NCBI RefSeq assembly: GCF_030503635.1
Contig: NZ_CP129965.1
Location: 62,001-126,000, forward strand
From: Corynebacterium sp. P3-F1
Lineage (GTDB): Bacteria; Actinomycetota; Actinomycetes; Mycobacteriales; Mycobacteriaceae
Direction of reading: 5' to 3'
Length of the DNA: 64,000 bases
The notes beneath the pieces were generated by a model. The model made no database searches. It was not told the origin of the DNA and saw nothing but the letters and a program-made list of their open reading frames with translations. Position numbers and translations under genes: made by a program. Every line of letters begins with the position of its first letter. Position 1 is the first letter of the stretch. This document shows positions 19,890-28,839 of the stretch, piece by piece.

Positions 19890-20797
19890 GCCACGGCAGA
19901 CACAGCCATGACCACGACGCCGGAGACGCGCCCCTCTGGGCGCTGGGAGCAGCCCTCGGCATTACAGCGGTGGTGTTCATTGCCGAGCTGGTGGGCGGCT
20001 GGGTATCCGGCTCAATGGCACTCATGGCCGATGCGATGCACATGCTGTCGGACGCGACTGGTCTCATCATTGCTCTCGTGGCCTTGGTGCTGGGGCGAAA
20101 GCCGGCGTCGCAATACGCGACATTCGGGAACCGTCGCGCGGAAGTCCTGGCTGCGGCGCTCAACGCGGTAACGGTTTCGGTCATTTCTGTGTGGATCGTC
20201 GTGGAGGCGGTCCGACGAATCGGCAGCCCCGAGGCGATCGACACCCGCACGATGATCATCGTCGCCGTGATCGGTTTGATTGCTAACGGAGCATCGGCTG
20301 CTGTGCTTCAGACCCAGCGAAAGCAGTCGGTCAATATCGAGGGCGCGTTCCTTCACGTGCTCGTCGACCTTTTTGGATCAGTAGCGGTGATTATCGCCGG
20401 TTTCGTCATTATCTTCACGGGCTTCACCGGAGCAGATGTCGTAGCCTCCCTCATCATTGCGGGGCTGGTGCTGCCACGGGCGTGGGGGTTGCTGAAGACG
20501 TCGGTAAGCGTGCTGCTAGAACGGGTCCCCGCAGGAGTTGACCCGGCGGAGGTGGGGGATGCGCTTGCCTCGCTTGACGGGGTGGAGGCGATTCACGACC
20601 TACATCTCTGGACCGCCGGCGGCACGGACGTTTTATGCACCGTGCACCTGATTACCCGCGGCGACCATGGAGTGCTGCTCGACCGCGCCCAGGCGCGGCT
20701 GCGGACTCTCGGAATCGAGCATGCCACCATTCAGGTTGAGGGACCCACCCACCACGAGCACGAGGTTTTCTGCGTCCCTCGCAGTGAGGGCGACTGA
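19853..20797 (+). CDS. Cation diffusion facilitator metal exporter (Zn/Co/Cd)
   Basis: 314 aa CDF protein: His-rich N terminus (HGHGRHSHDHD), six TMs, C-terminal cytoplasmic ferredoxin-like domain (DGVEAIHDLHLWTAGG) and a His-rich tail (HHEHE). Transport-site residues are HMLSD in TM2 and HVLVDLFGS in TM5, the Zn-type HxxxD pair. It probably exports zinc or cobalt by proton antiport (CzcD/ZitB type). I chose the first of two duplicated ATGs because TAAAGT lies 7 nt before it; the second (19877) would shorten the protein by 8 residues. Confidence 0.93.
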   Translation: MTEHEVVTMTEHGHGRHSHDHDAGDAPLWALGAALGITAVVFIAELVGGWVSGSMALMADAMHMLSDATGLIIALVALVLGRKPASQYATFGNRRAEVLAAALNAVTVSVISVWIVVEAVRRIGSPEAIDTRTMIIVAVIGLIANGASAAVLQTQRKQSVNIEGAFLHVLVDLFGSVAVIIAGFVIIFTGFTGADVVASLIIAGLVLPRAWGLLKTSVSVLLERVPAGVDPAEVGDALASLDGVEAIHDLHLWTAGGTDVLCTVHLITRGDHGVLLDRAQARLRTLGIEHATIQVEGPTHHEHEVFCVPRSEGD

Positions 20798-20812
20798 TCT
20801 ACACTCGGGGCC

Positions 20813-22627
20813 ATGGGGTTTACAACGCCGAGCTACTCGTTGACCGATCTGTTCGCACGCGCTGAACGCGGCGAGCTGCAGACGCCGGATTTCCAAAAAA
20901 CCTACCTCTGGGATGTCGACCGGACCCGCACACTGTTGTCCGCCGTCCTGCGCGGCTACCCGGTGGGCACGTTACTTGCGCTGGACACGCGCAACGAGCC
21001 CATGCGGTTCCGCCCCCGCCCTCTACCTGGAACTCCACAGACAGACGAGCAGCCCGGACTCCTCCTTCTCGACGGGCAGCAACGTTTGTCAACGCTGTAC
21101 CTGACACTGCAAGGCGACGGTCGTATCGAGGTGCTCGATTTCCGCGAAAGGAACATTTTCCGGCGTTTCTTCGTGGACGTGCGCGCGGCGGTCGCGACCG
21201 ACCCGATGCCGTCGGAGTCGATCTTCGCGGTTGATGACGATGGCGTGGTGCGCTCGCACTTCGGCCCGGAGATTGCCGGCGGAATCACCGACCGTCAGAC
21301 AATGGTGGACAATTACGTCATTCCGGTTTCAGCTCTGCTGTGGGAGGAGGGCAATGACCTTCTCTTCGACATGGCCGCCAATACCGACGACCCGGCCATC
21401 CGCGAAGACGTGAAGGAATTCCACCGCCGGGTTCTCCGCCCCCTCGCCGCCTACGACATGCCCATGACCCGATTGGACCGCGGGACCTCTCAAATTGGCG
21501 TGGGGCAGATCTTCGCACAGGCCAATTCTTCGGGCGTGTCCATGGACGTGTTCGAGCTGCTCACTGCTGTGTTCGCGCTCGAGGATCCGGAATTCTCCCT
21601 CGCCGCGCACTGGGACGAATGCGAAGCAGTGCTCCGCAAGTACCCGGCGCTCGATGAGATCGACCGTGTTCGCTTCCTGCGTGGCGTGTCGTTACTGGTC
21701 ACCAGCACTAACGGATCAGCACGGGGGCACCGCGGGGACATCCTCAATCTCAGCCTGCACGACTACCTCTGGGCATCCCGCGACCTGTTGGGCGGGTTCA
21801 CCCGTGCCGCGGACTTCCTCTCGGACCGGTGCATTTTCTCCGTTGATCAGGTGCCGTACCCGCACCAGCTCGTCCCGCTCGCGGTCATTCTGGCCCGCTT
21901 GTCCTGGGAGGAGGGCTGCCTAGACAAGCAGACCACGTGGGACCGCATCAACCAGTGGTACTGGAACGGGGTCTTTGGCGAGCTCTACGGTGCGCATGCG
22001 CCGTCCATCCGCGCAGGCTCCGATGTTGACCAAGTCACACCGTGGGCGAAGGGCGGCACGGATGAGGTTCCCAAGACGGTGGAGGATGCATTCCTCAACG
22101 AATCGCGTCTGCTGACTGCCCGGGCAGAATCCGGTGTGTACCGGGGACTGTTCTCCTTGCTCATGGCGCGCGGTGCCCGCGATTGGCGTACCGGAAAGAA
22201 CTTCACGGCAGAGACCGAGGCGGAACTGCGGCCCGGCTTCCACCAAGTATTCCCCGCCGGTTTCTGCCGTGTGCACGGTGTTGATCCGGAGCTTGCACAG
22301 TCGGTGCTCAACCGCACCCCCTTGGGCCGGCGCACTGAAGCGGTGATGGAGGATGCGGATCCGAAACGGTACCTTTCGCGGCTGCAATCCAAGGCGATCA
22401 TGGAAGACGACGAGTTCGATGCGGTGTTGGCCACACATGAGCTCGAGCCGGAATACCTATTCACGTCGAACTGGCAGGCCTTCTTCATCGACCGCAGGGA
22501 TCGGCTCGTAGGAATCATCGAGTACGCCATGGATAAGCGTGTCGTGCGAGACGTGACTGGGGGCCTAGAAGACACTGAAAGCACAGAAAAAACCGAGGGC
22601 ACGGAAAACCCTGAAGGCGCTGTATGA
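20813..22627 (+). CDS. DUF262 (GmrSD/ParB-like nuclease-fold) protein
   Basis: 604 aa. The N-terminal DUF262 domain has PDFQKTYLWDVDRTRTLL, YPVGTLLALD and the signature LLLDGQQRLSTLYLTL (about residues 83-98), the DGQQR motif of ParB/Srx-fold NTPases and nickases in GmrSD and Ssp-type defence proteins. A C-terminal HNH/DUF1524 nuclease motif was not found, so it is not a complete GmrSD fusion. The last 25 residues are acidic and Glu/Thr-rich. TACACT (20800-20805) lies 7 nt before the ATG. It overlaps the next lipoprotein gene by 4 bp. Confidence 0.85.
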   Translation: MGFTTPSYSLTDLFARAERGELQTPDFQKTYLWDVDRTRTLLSAVLRGYPVGTLLALDTRNEPMRFRPRPLPGTPQTDEQPGLLLLDGQQRLSTLYLTLQGDGRIEVLDFRERNIFRRFFVDVRAAVATDPMPSESIFAVDDDGVVRSHFGPEIAGGITDRQTMVDNYVIPVSALLWEEGNDLLFDMAANTDDPAIREDVKEFHRRVLRPLAAYDMPMTRLDRGTSQIGVGQIFAQANSSGVSMDVFELLTAVFALEDPEFSLAAHWDECEAVLRKYPALDEIDRVRFLRGVSLLVTSTNGSARGHRGDILNLSLHDYLWASRDLLGGFTRAADFLSDRCIFSVDQVPYPHQLVPLAVILARLSWEEGCLDKQTTWDRINQWYWNGVFGELYGAHAPSIRAGSDVDQVTPWAKGGTDEVPKTVEDAFLNESRLLTARAESGVYRGLFSLLMARGARDWRTGKNFTAETEAELRPGFHQVFPAGFCRVHGVDPELAQSVLNRTPLGRRTEAVMEDADPKRYLSRLQSKAIMEDDEFDAVLATHELEPEYLFTSNWQAFFIDRRDRLVGIIEYAMDKRVVRDVTGGLEDTESTEKTEGTENPEGAV

Positions 22628-23544
22628 CCAGAGCTTGCAGAGGCCTAGCCGCGGCACTAGCAGCATCAGCGCTGGCGCTTGCTAGCTGCGCACCTGACCG
22701 GGTGGAAGTGAAACCCCAGGTGGATCCCGTTCTGCAGGAAGCCCGGACGGTGAACCAGTCACGCCACGTGTCGGATCGTTTCGAGGAGAATCCGGTGGTT
22801 GTAGACGACTCGGACGGTTTTGCCACGAGCGAACTGTTCTTCTCGTCGTCGGAGGTGCTCATTCTTGCCGATGAGAGCCCTGCTTCCCAGCTGCGCGCGG
22901 CGTCGCTCGCAGTGTTGGTGCATGCGCCGATGATCATTTACCACGGCGACAGGCACGCGTGTGTAATCCGGGAAATTGAGCGTTTGTCCACACACACGAT
23001 CTTCGCGGTGGGCGATGTGCCGGTGCTCGGGTACACGGAGCAGCTCAAGGTGATCAAAGATCCGGGCGGCCGTGAGGCCTTGGAGAAGGCGACAGCTCTC
23101 AGATTCGGCGAGAAGAACGTTGAGCGCCCAGAAGATGCCGCGGCGGCTGTGGCGGCCTTGGACGAGAAGGAACCGGAATGGCTTCGGGCCGATTATGGCC
23201 CGCCGCAGCACGTCAGCGATGGTGCAGCTGCCGCGGTCGTGCCGGTCCGTTCGCGTCAGGACGCTGAGATGGCTCCCCAGGTGATCGCTCTTCCGTCCAC
23301 GTCCATCGCATCGATCGCCACGGCGCGGGCTTTCGGCGCCAGCGTGTATGTGACGGACGATCCTGATCCGCGTGCGAGCGAACGTACGCTTGTCCTGACC
23401 GCTGGCTTGTCGGAGAAGCCGTTGGTGGCGCTCGGCCGGTTCGGCCCGGCTGCGGAATTGGGTGAGCGCATCCGGGAAGCCGAGGCTGCGGTGGCGCCGG
23501 GTGACTTAAATGATATTTCCTCGCTCCCGCAGTCTCCGAATTAA
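22624..23544 (+). CDS. Lipoprotein with CWB2-like repeats
   Basis: 306 aa with a lipobox LALASC; Cys22 would be lipidated. Residues about 70-130 (SEVLILADESPASQLRAASL, then APMIIY and HTIFAVGDV) match the alternating pattern of cell wall-binding repeat 2, and a second such unit occurs near 210-290. The protein resembles the N-terminal half of the lipoprotein at 26354-27904. It is coupled by ATGA to the DUF262 gene, an unexpected pairing of cytoplasmic and surface proteins. Function unknown. Confidence 0.72.
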   Translation: MTRACRGLAAALAASALALASCAPDRVEVKPQVDPVLQEARTVNQSRHVSDRFEENPVVVDDSDGFATSELFFSSSEVLILADESPASQLRAASLAVLVHAPMIIYHGDRHACVIREIERLSTHTIFAVGDVPVLGYTEQLKVIKDPGGREALEKATALRFGEKNVERPEDAAAAVAALDEKEPEWLRADYGPPQHVSDGAAAAVVPVRSRQDAEMAPQVIALPSTSIASIATARAFGASVYVTDDPDPRASERTLVLTAGLSEKPLVALGRFGPAAELGERIREAEAAVAPGDLNDISSLPQSPN

Positions 23545-23586
23545 GGTTTAATGAATCAATATCCGTCAACCACTATGCCGTAGGAG

Positions 23587-25203
23587 ATGAGCACTGTGAC
23601 CGCATCCGTGACCAACCCCGAAGCCAAGCCCGTCGTTCTCATTGCTGACAAGCTCGCCCAGTCCACCGTCGAGGCTCTGGGTGATTCTGTCGAGGTGCGG
23701 TGGGTGGATGGACCGAACCGCGAGGAGCTGCTTGCTGCGGTCCCTGAGGCCCAGGCATTGCTGGTTCGCTCGGCGACGACGGTGGACAGCGAAGTTCTCC
23801 AGGCGGCTCCGAATCTGCGCATTGTTGGTCGTGCGGGCGTCGGTTTGGACAATGTCGACGTGGACACCGCCACTCAGCGCGGCGTGATGGTTGTCAACGC
23901 TCCGACCTCGAATATTCACTCCGCGTGCGAGCACGCGATCGCGCTGCTCCTTTCCACTGCGCGCCAGATCCCGGCCGCCGACAAGACCCTGCGTGACGGC
24001 GAGTGGAAGCGGTCTTCGTTCAAGGGTGTGGAGATCTTCGGCAAGACTGTCGGCATCGTCGGTTTCGGCCACATCGGCCAGCTTTTCGCGCAGCGTCTGG
24101 CGGCATTCGAGACCGAGATCATCGCCTACGACCCGTATGCGAACCCGTCGCGCGCCGCGCAGCTTGGCGTCGAGCTTGTGGAGCTGGAAGAACTCGTCTC
24201 TCGCGCAGACTTTGTCACCATTCACCTGCCCAAGACCAAAGAGACGCAGGGCATGTTCAACGCGGAGCTGTTGGCCAAGGCTAAAGAAGGCCAGATCATC
24301 ATCAACGCAGCACGCGGAGGGCTTGTCGACGAGCAGGCGCTTGTCGACGCAATCGTGAACGGCCCCATCCGCGGCGCCGGTTTCGACGTGTACTCGTCCG
24401 AGCCGTGCACGGATTCTCCGCTGTTCGCCCTCGATGAGGTTGTGGTGACGCCGCACCTGGGGGCGTCGACAAGCGAGGCGCAGGACCGCGCGGGCACCGA
24501 CGTGGCTGCTTCTGTCCTGAAGGCTCTAGCGGGCGAGTTCGTGCCGGACGCTGTCAACGTCGTTGGTGGCGCGGTGGGTGAGGAGGTCGCTGTGTGGCTG
24601 GATCTCGCACGCAAGCTCGGCCTGCTCGCGGGCAAGCTGCTTGATGAGGCTCCGGTGTCCCTCCGCGTCACCGCCCGCGGCGAGCTGTCCACCGTAGACC
24701 CCTCCACGCTGGCGCTGTCCGCTGTGCGCGGCCTCTTCTCCGGCATTGTGGAGGAGCCCGTCACCTTCGTCAACGCGCCGGCGATCGCCGAGTCCCGCGG
24801 ACTCGAAGTCGAATCCGGTGTGGCAAACGAGTCGCGCGACCACCGTTCGGCGATCGAGGTCCAAGTCGTTTCCGTGAACGGCGAGACCGCGACTGTCGAG
24901 GGTGCGCTGACCGGTCTCGAGCGTGTGGAGAAAATCGTGCGCATCAACGGCCGCGGCGTGGACATGCGCGCTCAGGGCCGCAACCTGTTCCTCTCCTACA
25001 CGGACAAGCCGGGTGCACTCGGCCACGTCGGTGCTCAGCTCGGCAACGCGGGCATCAACATCGAGGCTGCCGCGCTCACCCAGTCCGCGAAGGGAGACGG
25101 CGCGTTCCTCATTCTCCGCGTCGAGTCTGAGGTTCCGCAGGAACTCGAGGACGCAGTGGCCAAGTCCATCGAGGCGGATTGCATTCAACTCGACCTTGAC
25201 TAA
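23587..25203 (+). CDS. serA: D-3-phosphoglycerate dehydrogenase
   Basis: 538 aa, close to the long actinobacterial form. First step of serine synthesis. Domains: substrate domain (1-110 and after 300), NAD Rossmann domain with VGIVGFGHIGQLFA (about 156-169), catalytic His in TPHLGAST, intervening ASB domain, and C-terminal ACT domain (LFLSYTDKPGALGHVG). AGGAG at 23582-23586 abuts the ATG; a GTG at 23596, 9 nt after it, is the better-spaced start and would give 535 aa. It lies between the two CWB2-like lipoproteins. Confidence 0.96.
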   Translation: MSTVTASVTNPEAKPVVLIADKLAQSTVEALGDSVEVRWVDGPNREELLAAVPEAQALLVRSATTVDSEVLQAAPNLRIVGRAGVGLDNVDVDTATQRGVMVVNAPTSNIHSACEHAIALLLSTARQIPAADKTLRDGEWKRSSFKGVEIFGKTVGIVGFGHIGQLFAQRLAAFETEIIAYDPYANPSRAAQLGVELVELEELVSRADFVTIHLPKTKETQGMFNAELLAKAKEGQIIINAARGGLVDEQALVDAIVNGPIRGAGFDVYSSEPCTDSPLFALDEVVVTPHLGASTSEAQDRAGTDVAASVLKALAGEFVPDAVNVVGGAVGEEVAVWLDLARKLGLLAGKLLDEAPVSLRVTARGELSTVDPSTLALSAVRGLFSGIVEEPVTFVNAPAIAESRGLEVESGVANESRDHRSAIEVQVVSVNGETATVEGALTGLERVEKIVRINGRGVDMRAQGRNLFLSYTDKPGALGHVGAQLGNAGINIEAAALTQSAKGDGAFLILRVESEVPQELEDAVAKSIEADCIQLDLD

Positions 25204-25211
25204 CTCGCACT

Positions 25212-25251
25212 AACCCGCACTAATCCGCCGCAACGGTAGAAAAGGCGGGTT
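25212..25251 (+). terminator. Weak possible terminator after serA
   Basis: AATCCGCC (25222-25229) can pair with GGCGGGTT (25244-25251) with one G-T wobble, or AACCCGC (25212-25218) with GCGGGTT (25245-25251). There is no T-run, so activity is doubtful. Confidence 0.35.
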
Positions 25252-25302
25252 GGACGCACCAAGAGGCGAATCCGGGCAGTCGGTGTTGTTAAGCTGAACC
25301 GC

Positions 25303-26343
25303 ATGAAAATTGCGGTGATTGCAGGGGACGGCATCGGCCCCGAGGTGATGGAAGAGGGCCTGAAGGTCCTGCGCACAGTGCGCGACGACGTGGAACTGAC
25401 CGAGTACGACCTCGGCGCCCGGCGTTACCTGCGCAACGGCGAACTGCTCACGGACGAGGATCTGGCGAGCCTCCGCGAGCACGAAGCGATCCTGCTGGGT
25501 GCTATTGGTGACCCGGAGCGCGTCCCAGCCGGCATCCTCGAGCGCGGGTTGCTGCTCCCGTTGCGCTTCAAACTGGACCACTACGTCAACCTGCGTCCGT
25601 CGAAGCTGTACCCGACTGCGGTGAGCCCGCTGGCCAATCCGGGTGAGATTGATTTCGTCGTTGTCCGCGAGGGAACTGAAGGGCTCTATGCCGGTAACGG
25701 CGGCACCTTGCGTCAGGGCACCCCAGCCGAGGTCGCTTGCGAGGTTTCCCAGAACACCCGTTACGGCGTCGAGCGTCTGGTCCGCCACGGTTTCGAAACT
25801 GCGATGGCGCGCGGCAAGAAGCTCACCCTCGTGCACAAGACCAATGTGCTCACGAACGCGGGCGCGTTGTGGCAGAACACAGTCGACGACATCGCCGCGG
25901 AGTACCCCGAGGTGGAGATCGACTACAACCACATCGATGCCGCGACCATCTACATGGTCACCGATCCGGGCCGGTATGACGTGATCGTCACCGACAACCT
26001 GTTCGGCGACATCCTTACGGACCTGGCCGGTGCCGTCGCCGGCGGAGTGGGGCTGGCATGCTCGGGGAATATTGACGCGTCGCGTACGAACCCGTCTATG
26101 TTTGAGCCGGTCCACGGTTCGGCGCCGGACATCGCGGGCAAGGGTCTTGCTGATCCGACGGCGATGATCCTGTCGGTCGCTATGATGCTCCGCTGGCTTG
26201 ACGACGAAGCGGGTGCCACCCGCGTCGAAGATGCCGTCGCAGCGGATGTCTCCGCCCGGCGTGGTTCTGATGCCTCCGGCGACAACGGTGCCGCGACCTT
26301 CACTGAAAGCGTCGGAACACGGATTGCGGAATCCCTGAAGTAG
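25303..26343 (+). CDS. leuB: 3-isopropylmalate dehydrogenase
   Basis: 346 aa. Oxidatively decarboxylates 3-isopropylmalate to 2-ketoisocaproate with NAD+. Seen: [11 protein letters not shown] near residue 8, substrate loop [20 protein letters not shown], catalytic Lys in LVHKTNVL, Asp cluster in [16 protein letters not shown], and the NAD-binding [21 protein letters not shown] (25290-25295) is 7 nt before the ATG, indicating a leaderless mRNA. leuC and leuD lie 20 kb away in this window. Confidence 0.97.
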   Translation: MKIAVIAGDGIGPEVMEEGLKVLRTVRDDVELTEYDLGARRYLRNGELLTDEDLASLREHEAILLGAIGDPERVPAGILERGLLLPLRFKLDHYVNLRPSKLYPTAVSPLANPGEIDFVVVREGTEGLYAGNGGTLRQGTPAEVACEVSQNTRYGVERLVRHGFETAMARGKKLTLVHKTNVLTNAGALWQNTVDDIAAEYPEVEIDYNHIDAATIYMVTDPGRYDVIVTDNLFGDILTDLAGAVAGGVGLACSGNIDASRTNPSMFEPVHGSAPDIAGKGLADPTAMILSVAMMLRWLDDEAGATRVEDAVAADVSARRGSDASGDNGAATFTESVGTRIAESLK

Positions 26344-26353
26344 GGTTTCCCGC

Positions 26354-27904
26354 ATGCGTTCTAGTTCCCGGTTCATGTCCACAGCTGCAATCGCGGTGTC
26401 CACGTCGATGCTGCTTGCCGGATGCTCGGTTTTCGGCGGCGCCGGAACCGGGGATTCTGGTTCGGCGGAGAGCTCTACCGCCGGGGGAAATAGCCTTGCC
26501 GCGTCGCTGGTCGAGGACGGCTCCGCGGTCATTGCGGATCCGGACGGCACAGGTGCGGAAGTCTCCCAGAAATTCTTTCCTGAATCCGACGCAGTCGTCG
26601 TGTCAGGGCCGGATCGGGAAGACCGCCTCAAGGCAGCCGCTATCGCCGTGGATCTAGGGGTGCCAATGTTGGTGCGCTACACCGCACCCGCGGCCGCCGC
26701 AGCCGTGGACGAGGAAATCCGGCGCCTCGGCGCTACTCGTGTGATCAATGTGGGAGAGGAAGCCGGCGCAGAGACTGACCCAGACGATCTGCAGCTGATC
26801 ACGGACACCGATCCCATCACTGCAGGTAAGGATCATGAAATCACCGCGATCGTGGATCGTGCGCGGGGCGGTGAAGCGAGTGGGCATGGTGGCGAAGACG
26901 TGCCGATCTTCGCCACTGAAGTGACGTCATTCGCGGCAGCAGCTACAGCCGCGGCGACGAAACTACCGGTCACGGTGCTTGCCTATGCCGATCCGCGCGT
27001 GACCAAGGAGTCGATGGATCAGGTCGCGGGCCAGAAGGCGCTCGCATTGGGCCGGCAATTCGGCAGCACCGAACGGTTCCGCTCCACGATCGACCTGGCC
27101 AAGAACGGTGAACTTCCCGGCGGCGGTGGTCTCGTGTTCCCGGGGCGCCGTATGATCGCCACCTACGGCCATCCTTCCGGCCCTGCACTGGGGCAAATGG
27201 GGGAGCAGCCCCCGGCGGAAGCGGTCGGCGTGGTGAAAGAGTGGGTGCGCCAGTACCAGGAGCTCACCGATGAAACCGTGGTCCCTGCTTTTGAAATTAT
27301 CGCCACCGTGGCCTCATCTGAGCCGGGGGACGACGGCAACTTCACAAACGAATCGGATCCGGCAGAACTCGTGCCGTACATCGATGCGATCACCGAGGCT
27401 GGCGGATATGCCGTCATCGATCTGCAACCGGGTCTGACCACGTTCAAGGAACAGGCGCTCCGCTACGAGGAACTGCTTAAGCGCCCGAACGTCGGCCTGG
27501 CTCTCGATGCCGAGTGGAAGCTTCAGCCTGGGCAGCAACCGGCCGCGCAGGTGGGTTCCTCGTCTGCAGCGGAGGTCAATGAAGCAACGGAATGGCTCGC
27601 GCAGCTCACCAGGGAGAACAATCTCCCGCAGAAAGCTTTGATTGTTCATCAATTTCAGCTGGCCATGTTGCCGGACCGTCAGAATATTGACACCTCTGCA
27701 CCCGAGCTCTCCTTCATTTTGCACGCGGACGGGCACGGAACGACCGAGCAGAAATTTGAGACGTGGAATGTCATGCGCCAGGACCTGCAGCCGCAGTTCT
27801 TCATGGCATGGAAGAATTTCATCGATGAAGACCTTCCGATGTTCACTCCTGAGCAGACCTACAACATGGTGCAGCCGCGACCGTGGTTTGTTAGCTATCA
27901 ATAG
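26354..27904 (+). CDS. Lipoprotein: CWB2-like domain plus C-terminal glycosidase-like domain
   Basis: 516 aa with lipobox LLAGC (Cys24). Residues about 60-290 carry two CWB2-like units (SDAVVVSGPDREDRLKAAAI, ATRVINVGEE). Residues about 300-516 look like a TIM-barrel-type domain (AGGYAVIDLQPGLTTF, VGLALDAEWKLQPGQ, FFMAWKNFIDEDLPMF), with acidic residues where a hydrolase would place them; I infer but cannot prove a hydrolase. The -10 TAGGGT overlaps the leuB stop codon (26341-26346) and lies 7 nt before the ATG. Paralogue of the 22624 lipoprotein. Confidence 0.72.
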   Translation: MRSSSRFMSTAAIAVSTSMLLAGCSVFGGAGTGDSGSAESSTAGGNSLAASLVEDGSAVIADPDGTGAEVSQKFFPESDAVVVSGPDREDRLKAAAIAVDLGVPMLVRYTAPAAAAAVDEEIRRLGATRVINVGEEAGAETDPDDLQLITDTDPITAGKDHEITAIVDRARGGEASGHGGEDVPIFATEVTSFAAAATAAATKLPVTVLAYADPRVTKESMDQVAGQKALALGRQFGSTERFRSTIDLAKNGELPGGGGLVFPGRRMIATYGHPSGPALGQMGEQPPAEAVGVVKEWVRQYQELTDETVVPAFEIIATVASSEPGDDGNFTNESDPAELVPYIDAITEAGGYAVIDLQPGLTTFKEQALRYEELLKRPNVGLALDAEWKLQPGQQPAAQVGSSSAAEVNEATEWLAQLTRENNLPQKALIVHQFQLAMLPDRQNIDTSAPELSFILHADGHGTTEQKFETWNVMRQDLQPQFFMAWKNFIDEDLPMFTPEQTYNMVQPRPWFVSYQ

Positions 27905-27964
27905 GGTCGAATTGAGAGGCTAACCCTAAGCGACGCGCAGGTGCCGTGGCGTATGCTCGTGGGC

Positions 27965-28756
27965 ATGCGTTTTGGACGAATTGCTACACCTGAGGGAATG
28001 ACATTCGCGGTCATCGACGATGAAGCGACCACCGCGAAGCAGATTGCGGGAACTCCATTCACGGATCCCGACTACACGGGCAAAGAGTGGGCCGTCGATG
28101 ACGTACGCCTGCTCGCCCCGATGCTCCCCAGCAAGGTTGTCGCTATCGGCCGTAACTACGCCGACCACGTGGCCGAGGTGTTCAAGCAGTCGGCGGAGCA
28201 CTTGCCGCCGACCCTCTTTCTCAAGCCGCCGACAGCCGTGATCGGGCCTGAGGCTCCCATCAAGATCCCGGAATTTGCCACCCGCGTGGAATTCGAAGGT
28301 GAGCTGGCACTGGTTATCGGCGTTCCGTGCAAGAACGTCAAGGCTGAAGATTGGAAAACCGTGGTGCGGGGCGTGACCATCGTCAACGATGTTTCCTCGC
28401 GTGACCTGCAGTTTACTGACGGTCAGTGGGCGCGCGCCAAGGGCATCGACACATTCTGCCCGCTGGGTCCCTGGATTGAGACGGATCTGGACCGATTCGA
28501 CTTCGACGACCTTCCCATCAAGGCGCACCTCACCCACGATGGAACGACGGAGACCAAGCAGGATTCCAACTCCAACCAGATGATCTGGAAGCTGGGAAAG
28601 ATCATCGAGTTCATCACGTCGGCGTACACCTTGTTGCCGGGTGATGTCATTTGCACCGGTTCGCCCGCCGGGACCGCCGAGATGGTGCCGGGCGACTCGA
28701 TCGAGGTTGAGATCGAAGGCCTCGGCTCGCTGAAGAACCCAGTCGAGCGCGCTTAG
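27965..28756 (+). CDS. odx: Fumarylacetoacetate hydrolase-family protein, probable oxaloacetate decarboxylase
   Basis: 263 aa FAH-fold enzyme. Metal ligands are visible in EFEGELALVIG and NDVSSRDLQF; IGRNYADHVAE and the C-terminal TGSPAGTAEMVPGD are family hallmarks. The Cg1458 protein encoded in the same leuB-gltX interval of C. glutamicum was shown to be a soluble oxaloacetate decarboxylase (Odx), so that function is likely by synteny. TATGCT at 27952-27957 lies 7 nt before the ATG; an earlier in-frame GTG at 27941 would be upstream of that promoter. Confidence 0.85.
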   Translation: MRFGRIATPEGMTFAVIDDEATTAKQIAGTPFTDPDYTGKEWAVDDVRLLAPMLPSKVVAIGRNYADHVAEVFKQSAEHLPPTLFLKPPTAVIGPEAPIKIPEFATRVEFEGELALVIGVPCKNVKAEDWKTVVRGVTIVNDVSSRDLQFTDGQWARAKGIDTFCPLGPWIETDLDRFDFDDLPIKAHLTHDGTTETKQDSNSNQMIWKLGKIIEFITSAYTLLPGDVICTGSPAGTAEMVPGDSIEVEIEGLGSLKNPVERA

Positions 28757-28775
28757 CGCAGACTGTTTCCTTCTC

Positions 28776-28820
28776 CCCGCCACATGGACAGCCCCTGAAG
28801 GCGCCAATGTGGCGGGTTTT
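28776..28820 (+). terminator. odx terminator
   Basis: CCCGCCACAT (28776-28785) pairs with ATGTGGCGGG (28807-28816), followed by TTTT. It lies between convergent odx and the isochorismate synthase gene. Confidence 0.8.
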
Positions 28821-28839
28821 CTCTTTAGGCGGAAGGACC

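Noticed and set aside
25210..26631. 473-codon minus-strand frame across leuB
   Set aside because: Overlaps all of leuB and the lipoprotein signal peptide; no family pattern.
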